Positions 1-8,224 of a stretch of 64,000 nucleotides of DNA are shown piece after piece; within the stretch, counting starts at the first letter, position 1; every line of letters starts with the position of its first letter. The stretch lies in NCBI RefSeq assembly GCF_006438925.1, contig NZ_RCZA01000013.1, forward strand, positions 272,477 through 336,476. Reading direction: 5' to 3'. The position numbers and the translations under genes are program-made. The DNA is from Pseudomonas mandelii. GTDB taxonomy: Bacteria; Pseudomonadota; Gammaproteobacteria; Pseudomonadales; Pseudomonadaceae. The notes under the pieces are model-generated. The model was not told the DNA's origin. It was given only the letters and a program-made list of their open reading frames with translations, and did not search any database.

Positions 1-419
1 CCGCGATGGCCATGCGCGTGGCGGGCATCGGCTCGACCTACCTGTGGACGATGGTCGATGCCGACAAGCAGTACTTCGACGGCGCCAAGACCTACAAGGT
101 GACGCTGCCGAAGGACATTCCGCAGGCGAATTTCTGGTCGTGGACGCTCTACGACACCATGACGCGCTCGATGCTCGACACGCCGCAGCGCTACCCGCGT
201 GCGGGCAGCCAGAGCTATCCGTCCCCCGCCGCCGAAGCGGATACCGACGGCTCCACGACAGTTTACTTCAGTCCCACCCAGCCTACGGGTGTCAAACGGG
301 GCAACTGGATTCAGACCATGCCGGGTAAGGGCTATTTCCCGATGCTGCGGCTCTACAGCCCGCTTCCACCGTTCTTCGCCAAGACCTGGCGGCCGAGCGA
401 GGTCGAGGTGGTGAAATAG
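1..419 (+). CDS. DUF1254/DUF1214 domain protein, C-terminal part (truncated by window edge)
   Basis: This reading frame is open from the window edge and ends with a TAG stop, so only about the last 138 residues are seen. The visible part is the DUF1214 domain. It is nearly collinear with the end of the next gene: both share the segments SMLDTPQRYPRAGSQSYP, DGSTTVYF, GNWIQT(M/V)PGKG and LYSPL/FYSPL. The family is usually exported and of unsettled biochemical function; no catalytic residue can be assigned. The next gene starts 36 bases downstream with its own ribosome binding site, so the two look like tandem paralogues in one transcription unit. An internal ATG at base 6 exists but is not a credible start because homology runs through it. 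Confidence 0.85.
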   Translation, partial: AMAMRVAGIGSTYLWTMVDADKQYFDGAKTYKVTLPKDIPQANFWSWTLYDTMTRSMLDTPQRYPRAGSQSYPSPAAEADTDGSTTVYFSPTQPTGVKRGNWIQTMPGKGYFPMLRLYSPLPPFFAKTWRPSEVEVVK

Positions 420-455
420 GCAGCTCAACAAAGACGCACTGAAAGGAATCAACCA

Positions 456-2123
456 ATGAAAATAACTAATCGCACTTTCATTAACGGGGTGTTGGCTGCC
501 GTGCTCGTCGCCACCGTCATCATCGTCGCGGGTGAAGCTACAGCCCAGACATCCTCCGCAATCCCTCCGGCAATCACCACGCCCGACCAGATCCAGACGA
601 GTCTCGGCACGCTCGAGTTCAAAGACGGCGCGCCGAGCAAAGAGACCGTCGCCAAGATCTACGACAACCTCGACCTGATGCACGGCGTCGAGGCGTTCGT
701 GAACGCTTACCAAGGCGCGTCGGTGGCGGCCATCTTCAAAGGCTTCAACGAGGCCGGCGTTCCGGACAACACTGCCCTGATCTGGTCGGAGCTGATGGAC
801 TCAAAGTCCCTGTTCCTAACTGCCAATGCAGACACCATCTATTTCTGGGTCAATCTGGATGTCACCAATGGACCACTGGTGGTCGAGACGCCTCCGATGT
901 CACTCGGCGTCATCGACGACATCTGGTTCCGCTGGGTGACCGACATCGGACTGCCAGGGCCCGACCGAGGCGAGGGCGGGAGATATCTACTGGTGCCGCC
1001 TGACTACAAAGGCATACTTCCGGAGAACGGTTACTTCGTGAACAGGCTGCGCACGAACCGAGCGACGATGTTAGGCCGGTCATTCCTCGAGAACGATGAC
1101 CCCAAGCCTGCGGTTGCACTCATCAAGAGGACGCTCAAGGTCTACCCTTATGTACCGGGCGGCTACGGCACGAGCATTGGCTCGGCACTTGAAGGTAAAG
1201 CCACGCTGCTGCGCACCCCGGAGCACAAACTGGAATGGTCCTTCCTCAAGCCCCCGCCGCCGGTGAAGTTCACCGAAGGCAGCGGCAAGGTCATGACCAC
1301 CATTCCGCCGAGCGACTTCAGCTACTTCGAAATGATCAATGATCTGGTCCAGAAGGAGCCGGAGGGTTCCTTCGATCCGGAGATCATGGGTTCGCTGGCC
1401 GCAATCGGCATCGTCAAGGGCAAGCCTTTCAATCCGGATACGCGGATGAAGAAAATCCTGACCGATGCGGCGGCCATCGGATCGGCCACGGGCCGAACCC
1501 TGGGCTGGAATGCGCGCCCATCCGAGGGATGGTTTTACTATCCCGGCTCCGCCTGGACGAACATGCTCTTTGCCGGCGGTTACAACTTCGAAACGCCGCC
1601 GCCACAGGTCAGCGCGGACGGCACCATCACACCCTACCCGCCCACCGGTTATCGCATGCTCAACGCGCGCACGGGGTTCTTCTTCTACGCCACCGGCATC
1701 ACCCCAGCGATGGTTATGCGGCTGACGGGCATCGGCTCGCAATACCTCGCCGCGTTTGTGGATTCCAAGGGCGATTACTTCGATGGGAGCAAGACCTACA
1801 AGATGACGCTCCCGCCGAAGATCCCGGCGGAGAAGTTCTGGTCCCTGACACTCTACGACAATCAGAGCCGCTCGATGCTCGATACGCCGCAGCGCTACCC
1901 GCGCGCGGGCAGCCAGAGTTATCCGACGCCCGCCGCCGTGGCGAACTCCGATGGCTCCACGACCGTGTACTTCGCCCCGAGTAAGCCAGCAGAGGTCAGC
2001 GACGGCAACTGGATACAGACCGTTCCGGGTAAAGGCTGGAGCACGATCCTGCGCTTCTACAGCCCGCTCGAACCGTTCTTCACAAAGCAGTGGCGGCCGA
2101 CTGAGATCGAACTCGTGAAGTGA
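456..2123 (+). CDS. DUF1254/DUF1214 domain exported protein
   Basis: This is a 555-residue protein, the usual full length for DUF1254-DUF1214 proteins. The start is set by an AAAGGAA ribosome binding site just upstream and by an N-terminal signal peptide (basic MKITNR, then a hydrophobic stretch, with cleavage likely near residue 31 after a TAQ-type site). The DUF1254 domain spans roughly residues 75-200 and DUF1214 roughly 430-550. The C-terminal 138 residues closely match the truncated gene upstream, so the pair arose by tandem duplication. A third, broken copy follows. No function is known to me beyond the family name; periplasmic location is inferred from the signal sequence. A 350-codon antisense frame overlapping it is a codon-bias shadow. 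Confidence 0.85.
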   Translation: MKITNRTFINGVLAAVLVATVIIVAGEATAQTSSAIPPAITTPDQIQTSLGTLEFKDGAPSKETVAKIYDNLDLMHGVEAFVNAYQGASVAAIFKGFNEAGVPDNTALIWSELMDSKSLFLTANADTIYFWVNLDVTNGPLVVETPPMSLGVIDDIWFRWVTDIGLPGPDRGEGGRYLLVPPDYKGILPENGYFVNRLRTNRATMLGRSFLENDDPKPAVALIKRTLKVYPYVPGGYGTSIGSALEGKATLLRTPEHKLEWSFLKPPPPVKFTEGSGKVMTTIPPSDFSYFEMINDLVQKEPEGSFDPEIMGSLAAIGIVKGKPFNPDTRMKKILTDAAAIGSATGRTLGWNARPSEGWFYYPGSAWTNMLFAGGYNFETPPPQVSADGTITPYPPTGYRMLNARTGFFFYATGITPAMVMRLTGIGSQYLAAFVDSKGDYFDGSKTYKMTLPPKIPAEKFWSLTLYDNQSRSMLDTPQRYPRAGSQSYPTPAAVANSDGSTTVYFAPSKPAEVSDGNWIQTVPGKGWSTILRFYSPLEPFFTKQWRPTEIELVK

Positions 2124-2155
2124 GCAAACCAATCAATGACCGAAAGGACACCACC

Positions 2156-2403
2156 ATGAAAACAAAAACGATCTTCACCACCGCACTCGCTACTTGCTCA
2201 ACTCACCCATGTTGCCGCAGTTCAAGCGCGATGCTGAGGGCGGGCTGACTTTGCTGATCCAGAACGAATCCCCTGGCAAGGACAAGGTAAGCAACTGGCT
2301 GCCTGCGCCGAAAGGTCCGTTCATGATGGCCATGCATCTTTACTGGCCGAAAGAAGAAGTCGTGGATGGCAAGTGGACCCAGCCTCCGCTTCGTCATTCG
2401 TGA
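2156..2403 (+). pseudogene. DUF1254/DUF1214 protein remnant, internally deleted
   Basis: An ATG 32 bases after the previous stop, preceded by GAAAGGA, opens a signal-peptide-like start (MKTKTIFTTALAT). The frame then runs into TGA. From base 2194, in another frame, comes a recognisable DUF1214 C-terminal end (LNSPMLPQFKRDAEGG, QNESPGKDK, NWLPAPKGPF, LYWPKEE). The start and end of a gene of about 450 codons have therefore been joined out of frame by a large internal deletion. This is a third tandem member of the family in this locus and should not be functional. The 69-codon ORF alone could in principle be translated from an internal ATG, but nothing suggests that it is. Confidence 0.7.
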
Positions 2404-2449
2404 TGAATTGACCGCCAGCAGAAATTAGCGACGCAGTTGTTTCTGGCGG

Positions 2450-2551
2450 TGAATGATCGCTATTGGCCGTTTTCTACAGGTCGCGACAGGCCGGTTTGGG
2501 TCGTTTTCAGCCGGTCGCGATAGGCAGTAATCGGCCAGTAGCGGTCATTGA
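2450..2551. repeat. Imperfect inverted repeat, about 100 bp
   Basis: The left arm at 2450-2469 (TGAATGATCGCTATTGGCCG) matches the reverse complement of the right arm at 2532-2551 in 17 of 20 positions. The interior carries two related GGTCGCGA(C/T)AGGC units. A second short stem (ACCGCCAG.../...CTGGCGGT, about 2411-2451) lies just to its left. No transposase is attached. It sits exactly between two broken genes, so it may mark the end of a lost mobile or repetitive element. Confidence 0.5.
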
Positions 2552-2733
2552 GTGCCTACAAAAAAGCCAAGGCGACTCACACAAATGCAATGGTCGCGGT
2601 AGGATTCGGCTCGTTCCGTTACCAGACGCACCGACGACGCTCGCGCATTCAACTTGTGGGCCTGGCGACGCTGGAAAAAATCGCGGATCGGCTCGAACGC
2701 TTCTATCGAGTGTTGCTCCGTAGAAAGCTGAAA

Positions 2734-3195
2734 ACCGTGCTGCAAAACGTCATTGAAGGCCCAATGCGAGTGCTCAAACGCCCCCGTGCCGAATGTATCG
2801 AGGAAGCTGAGGCCCTATTGCACAAGGTCGGCCTGTACGATCGCCGCGACTATTACCCCGCGCACCTGTCCGGTGGCCAGCAGCAGCGCGTGGCTATCGC
2901 CCGCGCGCTGGCGATGAATCCACAAGTCATGTTGTTCGACGAACCGACCTCGGCCCTTGATCCTGAACTGGTTGGCGAGGTGTTGCGCGTGATGCGCTCC
3001 CTGGCCGAAGAAGGCCGCACCATGCTGGTGGTCACCCACGAAATGGGTTTTGCCCGCCACGTATCCAATCGGGTGGTGTTCATGCACGGCGGCCTGATCG
3101 ATGTGCAGGGTACGCCGACGGAACTATTCGAAGGCTTGCCCACCGAACGCTTTCGGCAATTCGTCTCTAGCCATAACGATAGAAGTGCCGAGTAA
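2734..3195 (+). pseudogene. Polar amino-acid ABC transporter ATPase, 5'-truncated
   Basis: From TVLQNVIEG onwards the sequence is a normal C-terminal half of a HisP/GlnQ-type ATPase: signature LSGGQQQR, Walker B VMLFDEPTSALDPE, H-loop VVTHEMGF, and a normal C-terminus. The Walker A half is missing; upstream of about base 2734 the frame stays open but shows no ATPase motifs. The frame can be extended back to 2548, so a 215-residue chimera could be made, but it could not bind ATP in the normal way. No cognate permease or binding protein gene is adjacent. It resembles but is not identical to the intact ATPase at 12.1 kb. Confidence 0.75.
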
Positions 3196-3361
3196 GTATT
3201 GCCCATGGTGCGCGTCTTGGAGCGCACTATGCCAGTCCGCTTCAGACCGGGCGAGGAGCGAAGGCGCGCGGACGATTACCGCTGGAGCAAGTCATTGGTC
3301 AGCCCCATCTCCATTTTTTTCTGCAGTGGAAACCGAAGCCGATTTTTTCCACGCAAAAAAA

Positions 3362-3384
3362 AGCGCTACTCAATGAGTGGCGCT
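3362..3384. terminator. Bidirectional hairpin terminator (next to tRNA-Gly 3' fragment)
   Basis: A 10-bp stem (3362-3371 with 3375-3384, loop AAT, one G-T pair) is preceded by an A run and followed by TTTTT, so it can stop transcription from either side. It stands to the tRNA-Gly fragment at 3398-3416 as the 16582-16613 terminator stands to the intact tRNA-Gly. Confidence 0.7.
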
Positions 3385-3397
3385 TTTTCTATATTTT

Positions 3398-3416
3398 GAG
3401 CGGGAAACGAGACTCG
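3398..3416 (-). repeat. Duplicated tRNA-Gly 3' end (att-like site)
   Basis: GAGCGGGAAACGAGACTCG (19 bp) is identical to 16624-16642, the T-arm/acceptor end of the intact tRNA-Gly(GCC), in the same orientation. Identity stops abruptly on both sides, and each copy has its own terminator on the left. The 3' end of tRNA-Gly(GCC) is a known target of clc/PAGI-type integrases, so this looks like the distal attachment site of a 13.2-kb insertion. It could also be the stub of a lost second tRNA-Gly gene. Confidence 0.6.
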
Positions 3417-3597
3417 CATCTAGCGTCCGACCCATTGAAATCTAAGGGTTTTCTTTCATTCATGAAGCAGGAACAGACTTGATTCTGGACTTGTTTTCAG
3501 GGTGTATCAAGAGCAAAAAAAGAGTGAATCCAAGCCACGCTATTGGATTCTACCTATAGGCAATTGACGATTGCGGCAACAAGGCCAGCTTTGAACT

Positions 3598-3654
3598 GGT
3601 GTCATCGAGATTGCCTGCATGGCTTATGCTCGGCGCAAGTTCTTCAAACTGTAA
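3598..3654 (+). pseudogene. Possible IS66-family transposase remnant
   Basis: One frame reads GVIEIACMAYARRKFFKL then stop. The pattern of a Cys and an A-(H/Y)-A-R-R-K-F block is the hallmark motif of IS66 TnpC transposases. Only about 19 codons survive and no terminal repeats are visible, so this is a weak call. Confidence 0.3.
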
Positions 3655-4019
3655 TATAAAAAACCTTAGCCGCTATGCGGCAAGCTCGACGTAGCTAGAC
3701 TCCCCTCCTCCAGTCGCGCCCGACAACCATCGCCATACGAAGGTCAGAGTGGTACGTCCTGCGAGATCAACGCCTACCGTGCCACGAGACCAGCCGGCAA
3801 GAATCTCGCCATCCGTAGTTAAGCCTGATAAAGAAGCTCAATGGTATCGGGGCCTGTCGCGCGCCCGACTTGGATCCCGCCACTTACGGTCTGCTCGTCG
3901 CACGGGACTACAAACCGGCACGCTTGCATCCAATGCGAGCGAAGATAGGTTCCCGGTAGTAGAGCCAGTTTTCGCGCCTCCTTACCTGCCGGATCCTCAG
4001 CTGAATCATCTGCTTGGCA
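3655..4019. other. Intergenic, no supported gene
   Basis: Between the transposase-like fragment and the oxygenase gene there is no ORF with a credible ribosome binding site. One plus-strand frame at about 3838-3957 reads smoothly (GACRAPDLDPATYGLLVARD) and may be the tail of a lost gene, but I do not recognise it. Together with 3196-3654 this is a decayed stretch at the edge of the putative island. Confidence 0.4.
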
Positions 4020-4982
4020 CTAGTTTTTTTTGCGGTAGGCCATCGAGTCATCGATACGTTTGAGTATGTAATCGCCCGCAGCCACCGGCGGATACAGGCT
4101 CTGCGCCGGGTCGATACCCAAATCGCAGGGATCGACTCCAGCGCTATAGGTCGGGTCGTAGAAGGTCGCGATGGAGTAGCGCTCATGACCTGAAGTGTTG
4201 ATCACTCGGTGTAGGGTTGAACGAAAACGATCATTGGACCAATGCGCCAACAGGTCTCCGACATTCACTACTAGACTACCCGGGATCGGCGTGGCCTCGA
4301 TCCAGCGATTGGAGCCCAGCTCGCGCACCTGCAAGCCGCCGCTGTTGTCTTGATAGAGCAAGGTAATGCAGCCGTAATCGGTGTGCGGGGCCACACCGAA
4401 CTGGTCGGCCTCAGCCTGGGAGGGCTGCGGTGGGTAATAGACCATCTGCGTGCGCTGCAGCGGCTTGGTGTATTTATCCGTGAAAAAATCCTCCTCGATT
4501 CCCAATCCCACCGCCACCGCGCGCAACAGATCAGCCCCAGCCTTGCCGATTTCCGCATAGTACTCAGCCAATGCCTCACGCAGCTGGGGCATGAATGTGG
4601 GCCACTGATTCGGCCCTCGCAAGGCCTCACCGGCAAGGACGCAAGGATCATCCTCCGCCAGCTCCAGACCGATACTGAAGAATTCCTTGTGATCGGGCTT
4701 GGTGGCTTCATACATGGTCGCTCCACCCAGTGCATGCCAGCCTCGATGCCGGTTGTTCACTGCCACCTGGCGTTTGACCTCAACCGGAAAGGCAAAGAAC
4801 TGCTCGGCAGCCGACATGGCTCTGTCTATCACCGTTTGCGGTACACCGTGATTGATGATGTAGAAGAAGCCGGTTTCGCTACAGGCTTTTCGAATGGCGT
4901 CTCCGGCTCGACGAATACTCGCCTGATCACCTTCGCGGACACCGGACATATCGATCAAGGGCAGATTGGTGCTCGAGGTCAT
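4020..4982 (-). CDS. 2-oxoglutarate/Fe(II) dioxygenase, isopenicillin-N-synthase-like
   Basis: This 320-residue protein has an N-terminal DIOX_N region (residues 5-120, with GFFYIINHGVP at 38-48) and a C-terminal double-stranded beta-helix domain. The iron ligands are visible as H200-x-D202 (APHTDYG) and H258 (TLHRVIN), and the 2-oxoglutarate-binding R268-x-S270 (RYS) is present, so it should be active. The start at 4982 has an AGGAGTGAAC ribosome binding site; the frame extends 29 codons further back but that part is promoter and operator. The substrate is unknown. It is divergent from the histidine ammonia-lyase cluster and has the same GTATATAC operator at its promoter, so it probably acts on a compound of that pathway, such as a modified histidine or imidazole. 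Confidence 0.85.
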   Translation of the reverse strand: MTSSTNLPLIDMSGVREGDQASIRRAGDAIRKACSETGFFYIINHGVPQTVIDRAMSAAEQFFAFPVEVKRQVAVNNRHRGWHALGGATMYEATKPDHKEFFSIGLELAEDDPCVLAGEALRGPNQWPTFMPQLREALAEYYAEIGKAGADLLRAVAVGLGIEEDFFTDKYTKPLQRTQMVYYPPQPSQAEADQFGVAPHTDYGCITLLYQDNSGGLQVRELGSNRWIEATPIPGSLVVNVGDLLAHWSNDRFRSTLHRVINTSGHERYSIATFYDPTYSAGVDPCDLGIDPAQSLYPPVAAGDYILKRIDDSMAYRKKN

Positions 4983-5046
4983 GTTCACTCCTGGGTGCAT
5001 CGTGCATGCAGTGGTGGGATAACGGGTTTCGCCAGCGAATGACGAA

Positions 5047-5060
5047 CCGGTATATACAGG
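5047..5060. promoter_or_regulatory. HutC-like operator 1 (oxygenase promoter)
   Basis: CCGGTATATACAGG has the GTATATAC core (5050-5057) of the perfect palindrome at 5337-5350. It lies 65 bases upstream of the oxygenase start, where a repressor would block its promoter. The binding protein is inferred to be the HutC-like GntR protein at 14.06 kb. Confidence 0.6.
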
Positions 5061-5283
5061 ACAAAGCATTTACTGTGCCGACCAAACAGGCAGTCGCCAG
5101 CAAGCCTCGGGCTAAAGCGAATAGCACTTTCTAATAACAGCACAAGACCGCGATAAATCTGTTACCCGCCGGTTTCCCTTCGCCCCAGCAGGGGGCGGAG
5201 AGACCTCATTTGGTGCAACCTTTGGTTACAGGCCTGAACAAAGAAACACCCGTGATTCTTTTTTCGTTTTGGATTAACAGGGT

Positions 5284-5300
5284 CTGGAACGCTGGTTGGC
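5284..5300 (+). promoter_or_regulatory. Weak sigma-54-like promoter candidate for the HAL operon
   Basis: CTGGAACGCTGGTTGGC resembles the -24/-12 consensus TGGCACG-N4-TTGC but differs in the -24 block (A for C) and in the last -12 base. Pseudomonas hut genes are known to use sigma-54 with CbrB, which makes the position plausible, but the match is imperfect. Confidence 0.25.
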
Positions 5301-5336
5301 GAGCGGAGTTGGGATTTTGGCCTGCATTTTGCCTTA

Positions 5337-5350
5337 CCTGTATATACAGG
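5337..5350. promoter_or_regulatory. HutC-like operator 2 (HAL promoter), perfect palindrome
   Basis: CCTGTATATACAGG is a perfect 14-bp palindrome 49 bases upstream of the histidine ammonia-lyase start. It is very like the TGTATATACA-type sites known for HutC of Pseudomonas. The same core recurs at 5050-5057 and 9617-9624, giving one site at each of the three promoters in the cluster. Confidence 0.75.
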
Positions 5351-5399
5351 AGCATATAGCTACCCTATTCCTCACCACCCTGACCTCAGGACACTTTCA

Positions 5400-6929
5400 A
5401 TGTACGCATCGCTGCAGCTCAAACCCGGCCAACTCACCCTCGATCAATTGCGCGCCATTTACCAGTTGCAAAGCCCTTTCGAACTGGACCCGGCCGCACG
5501 CGACGTCGTCGATGCCAGTACTCGTACAGTAGACGAGATCATCGCCAACCAGCACACGGTGTACGGCATCAACACCGGGTTCGGCCTGCTGGCACGGACC
5601 TCCATCCCCACCGAGTCGTTGGCCAAGCTGCAACGCAACCTGCTGCTGTCGCACTGCACGGGCACCGGCCCGTTACTGGATGACGCCAGTGTCGGCCTGA
5701 TCATGGCGCTCAAGGTCGGCTCCCTGGCCCGTGGTTTTTCCGGGATTCGCTGGGAAGTCATTCAGACCCTGAGCAAGCTCTATGCTGCCAGGGTTTATCC
5801 GTGCATACCGTCGCAAGGGTCGGTCGGCGCTTCGGGCGATCTGGCGCCGTTGGCGCATATGTCCGCAGTGCTGATCGGCGTCGGCCGGGTGCGTCATGAA
5901 GGCCGTGAGATGGATGCCCTCGAAGGCCTGGCGATTGCCGGTCTGGAACCGATGGTGCTGGGCCCGAAGGAAGGCCTGGCGCTGATCAATGGCACCCAGG
6001 TTTCGACGGCGCTAGCCTTGCGTGGTCTGTTCGCCTGCGAAAAACTGTTCAGCGCTGCGGTAGTCGCCGGCAGCCTGAGTGTTGAAGCGTTGAAAGGCTC
6101 GGACGTGCCGTTTGACCCACGGATCCAGGCGGTTCGCGGGCAGCCGGGGCAAATCGACGTGGCGTCGTTCTACCGCGAACTGCTGGCCACCAGCGAGATT
6201 CGCGAATCCCATCGCGATTGCGACCGGGTGCAGGACCCTTACTCGCTGCGCTGCCAGCCTCAGGTCATGGGCGCGTGCCTGGATCACATGCGTTTCGCCG
6301 CCGGGGTGTTTCTGCGTGAAGCCAACGCCGTCTCGGATAACCCGCTGGTGTTCTGTGCCGATGGCGACGTGCTCTCCGGTGGCAACTTCCACGCCGAGCC
6401 GGTCGCCATGGCCGCCGATGTGCTGGCCTTGGCCATTTCCGAAATTGGTGCCCTGTCCGAGCGGCGAATCGCCCAACTGGTTGATCCGGCACTGTCGGGG
6501 CTGCCGGCCTTTCTGGTGCGCGAAGGCGGTCTGAACTCCGGCTTCATGATCGCTCAGGTCACCGCTGCCGCCCTCGCTTCGGAGAACAAGACCCTCGCGC
6601 ATCCAGCGTCAGTCGATAGCCTGCCGACTTCGGCCAACCAGGAAGACCACGTCTCGATGGCGACCTTTGCGGCACGTCGTTTGCTGGACATGGCCGGTAA
6701 CAGCAGCGCGGTGGTCGCCATCGAACTGCTGGGGGCGGCTCAAGGCGTGGACTTGCATGCCCCGCTGCAGACCTCGGAAAAGCTCGGCGAAGTACTGACG
6801 ATGATTCGCCGTGAAGTCGCGCACTACGATGAAGACCGCTATTTCGCCCCGGACATCGCCGCTGCACGGGCCTGGGTCGAGAACGCTGCGTTCACTCGCT
6901 GGTTGCCTGCCCAACGTCTGTATGGCTGA
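5400..6929 (+). CDS. hutH: Histidine ammonia-lyase
   Basis: This 509-residue enzyme removes ammonia from L-histidine to give urocanate. The MIO-forming triad A144-S145-G146 sits in GSVGASGDLAPLAHM. The substrate-selectivity pair S84-H85 (LLLSHCTG) is that of histidine lyases rather than the Phe/Tyr lyase types. The QEDHVSM motif, Y55 (YGINTGFG) and the DPYSLRCQPQVMG block are all present, and length and sequence follow classical Pseudomonas HutH throughout. The gene is first in a plus-strand cluster and has its own HutC-type operator. No hutU, hutI or hutG follows, so urocanate must be handled by a hut operon elsewhere; this is probably a second HutH copy for a dedicated pathway. Confidence 0.93.
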   Translation: MYASLQLKPGQLTLDQLRAIYQLQSPFELDPAARDVVDASTRTVDEIIANQHTVYGINTGFGLLARTSIPTESLAKLQRNLLLSHCTGTGPLLDDASVGLIMALKVGSLARGFSGIRWEVIQTLSKLYAARVYPCIPSQGSVGASGDLAPLAHMSAVLIGVGRVRHEGREMDALEGLAIAGLEPMVLGPKEGLALINGTQVSTALALRGLFACEKLFSAAVVAGSLSVEALKGSDVPFDPRIQAVRGQPGQIDVASFYRELLATSEIRESHRDCDRVQDPYSLRCQPQVMGACLDHMRFAAGVFLREANAVSDNPLVFCADGDVLSGGNFHAEPVAMAADVLALAISEIGALSERRIAQLVDPALSGLPAFLVREGGLNSGFMIAQVTAAALASENKTLAHPASVDSLPTSANQEDHVSMATFAARRLLDMAGNSSAVVAIELLGAAQGVDLHAPLQTSEKLGEVLTMIRREVAHYDEDRYFAPDIAAARAWVENAAFTRWLPAQRLYG

Positions 6930-7023
6930 TTTGTACATCCCGCTCTGTAAACCTGAGCAAAATCCGTTCGCCGCCGCGTTGCTGCGGCGAACACCTACTC
7001 TTTCGTAGCCGATGGGAAGTGCC

Positions 7024-8220
7024 ATGCGCCGCTATTATTCAGGCCCGGACTATCGTCGAGCACAGAGCATTGCCGAGTTGGCAGTGATGGCCCGTCGACG
7101 CTTGCCGCATTTCGCCTGGGAATACCTGGAGGGTGGTGCGGAAGAAGAGTTGACCTTGCGCCGCAACCGCCAAGGCTTCGCTGAAATCGCCCTGCTCCCG
7201 CAGACCCTGGTGCCCTGTTCTGTAACGCAACCCCAGCGCTCGCTGTTTGGTCGAGCGTTGCCGCTGCCCATCGCCATCGGTCCCACCGGCTACAACGCCA
7301 TGCTCTATCGCGATGCCGATATTCACTTGGCCCGGGCCGCTACGGAGCGCGGCCTGCCTTTCACCCTGAGCACCGTTTCCACCAGCTCACTGGAGCAAGT
7401 GGTGGCGGCGGTGCCTGAGGTGAATCTCTGGTTCCAGCTATATTGCCTGCGTGATCCCAAGGTCCAGGAAGACCTGTTGCTACGCGCCAGCGCCGTGGGC
7501 TGCACGACCTTGTTGTTGACCAGCGATGCCGTGCTGCTGGGCAACCGGGAGTGGGACAAACGCAACTTTGTTCGCCCCCGGCAACTGAGCCTGCGCAACA
7601 AGCTCGACGTGCTGTGTCATCCACGCTGGATAGCTCAGGCAATGTGGCCACATGGCCTGCCGAACCTGGGCAACATCGAACGCTATCTGCCACCCGAGCA
7701 ACGCAACATCGAAGGTGCCGCCCATTTTATCGGCAGCCAGATGGACACCGGGCTCGACTGGGATGCCCTCGCCCGACTGCGCGACCGCTGGCCACAAACA
7801 CTGCTGCTCAAAGGGGTGTTGCACCCGGGCGATGCCGAGAAAGCTGTTGCGCTGGGCCTCGATGGACTGGTGGTGAGTAACCACGGCGGTCGGCAACTGG
7901 ACGGCGTTCCCGCCAGCATCGACTGCCTGCCGGCGATTGCCGCCGTGACCAAAGGCAAGCTGACGCTACTGCTCGACAGCGGCGTGCGCCGCGGCACCGA
8001 CATTCTCAAAGCCTGCGCCCTTGGTGCCGATGCAATTTTGCTCGGGCGCGCTACGTTGTATGGAGTGGCTGTTGGCGGACAAGCAGGTGCCCGTCATGCC
8101 CTCGACCTGCTCGCACAAGAGTTACGTTTAGCCCTGTCATTACTCGGCACGCCGGACCTGAACCAGCTCGACCGTCGTCAACTGTGCGCGACGTCTTCCA
8201 CTTCCTTCACCGTGAGTTGA
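7024..8220 (+). CDS. FMN-dependent L-2-hydroxyacid dehydrogenase (LldD/mandelate dehydrogenase family)
   Basis: This 398-residue flavoenzyme oxidises an L-2-hydroxyacid to the 2-oxoacid. Family blocks follow in order: YLEGGAEEE near residue 35, IGPTGYNAML, LSTVSTSSLE, WFQLYC, the catalytic base H287 in SNHGGRQLDG, and the FMN phosphate site (DSGVRRGTDILKA, LGRATLYG). It is closer in pattern to membrane-type mandelate dehydrogenase than to lactate oxidase. Of two possible ATG codons, 7024 has GGGAAG upstream; 7012 has none. The FAD hydroxyacid oxidase starts 4 bases after its stop. With HutH and the HisC-like enzyme nearby, the likely substrate is L-imidazolelactate (inferred). Confidence 0.85.
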   Translation: MRRYYSGPDYRRAQSIAELAVMARRRLPHFAWEYLEGGAEEELTLRRNRQGFAEIALLPQTLVPCSVTQPQRSLFGRALPLPIAIGPTGYNAMLYRDADIHLARAATERGLPFTLSTVSTSSLEQVVAAVPEVNLWFQLYCLRDPKVQEDLLLRASAVGCTTLLLTSDAVLLGNREWDKRNFVRPRQLSLRNKLDVLCHPRWIAQAMWPHGLPNLGNIERYLPPEQRNIEGAAHFIGSQMDTGLDWDALARLRDRWPQTLLLKGVLHPGDAEKAVALGLDGLVVSNHGGRQLDGVPASIDCLPAIAAVTKGKLTLLLDSGVRRGTDILKACALGADAILLGRATLYGVAVGGQAGARHALDLLAQELRLALSLLGTPDLNQLDRRQLCATSSTSFTVS

Positions 8221-8224
8221 ACCG

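Noticed and set aside
1080..2132. 350-codon minus-strand ORF
   Set aside because: Antisense to the DUF1254 gene, no motif.
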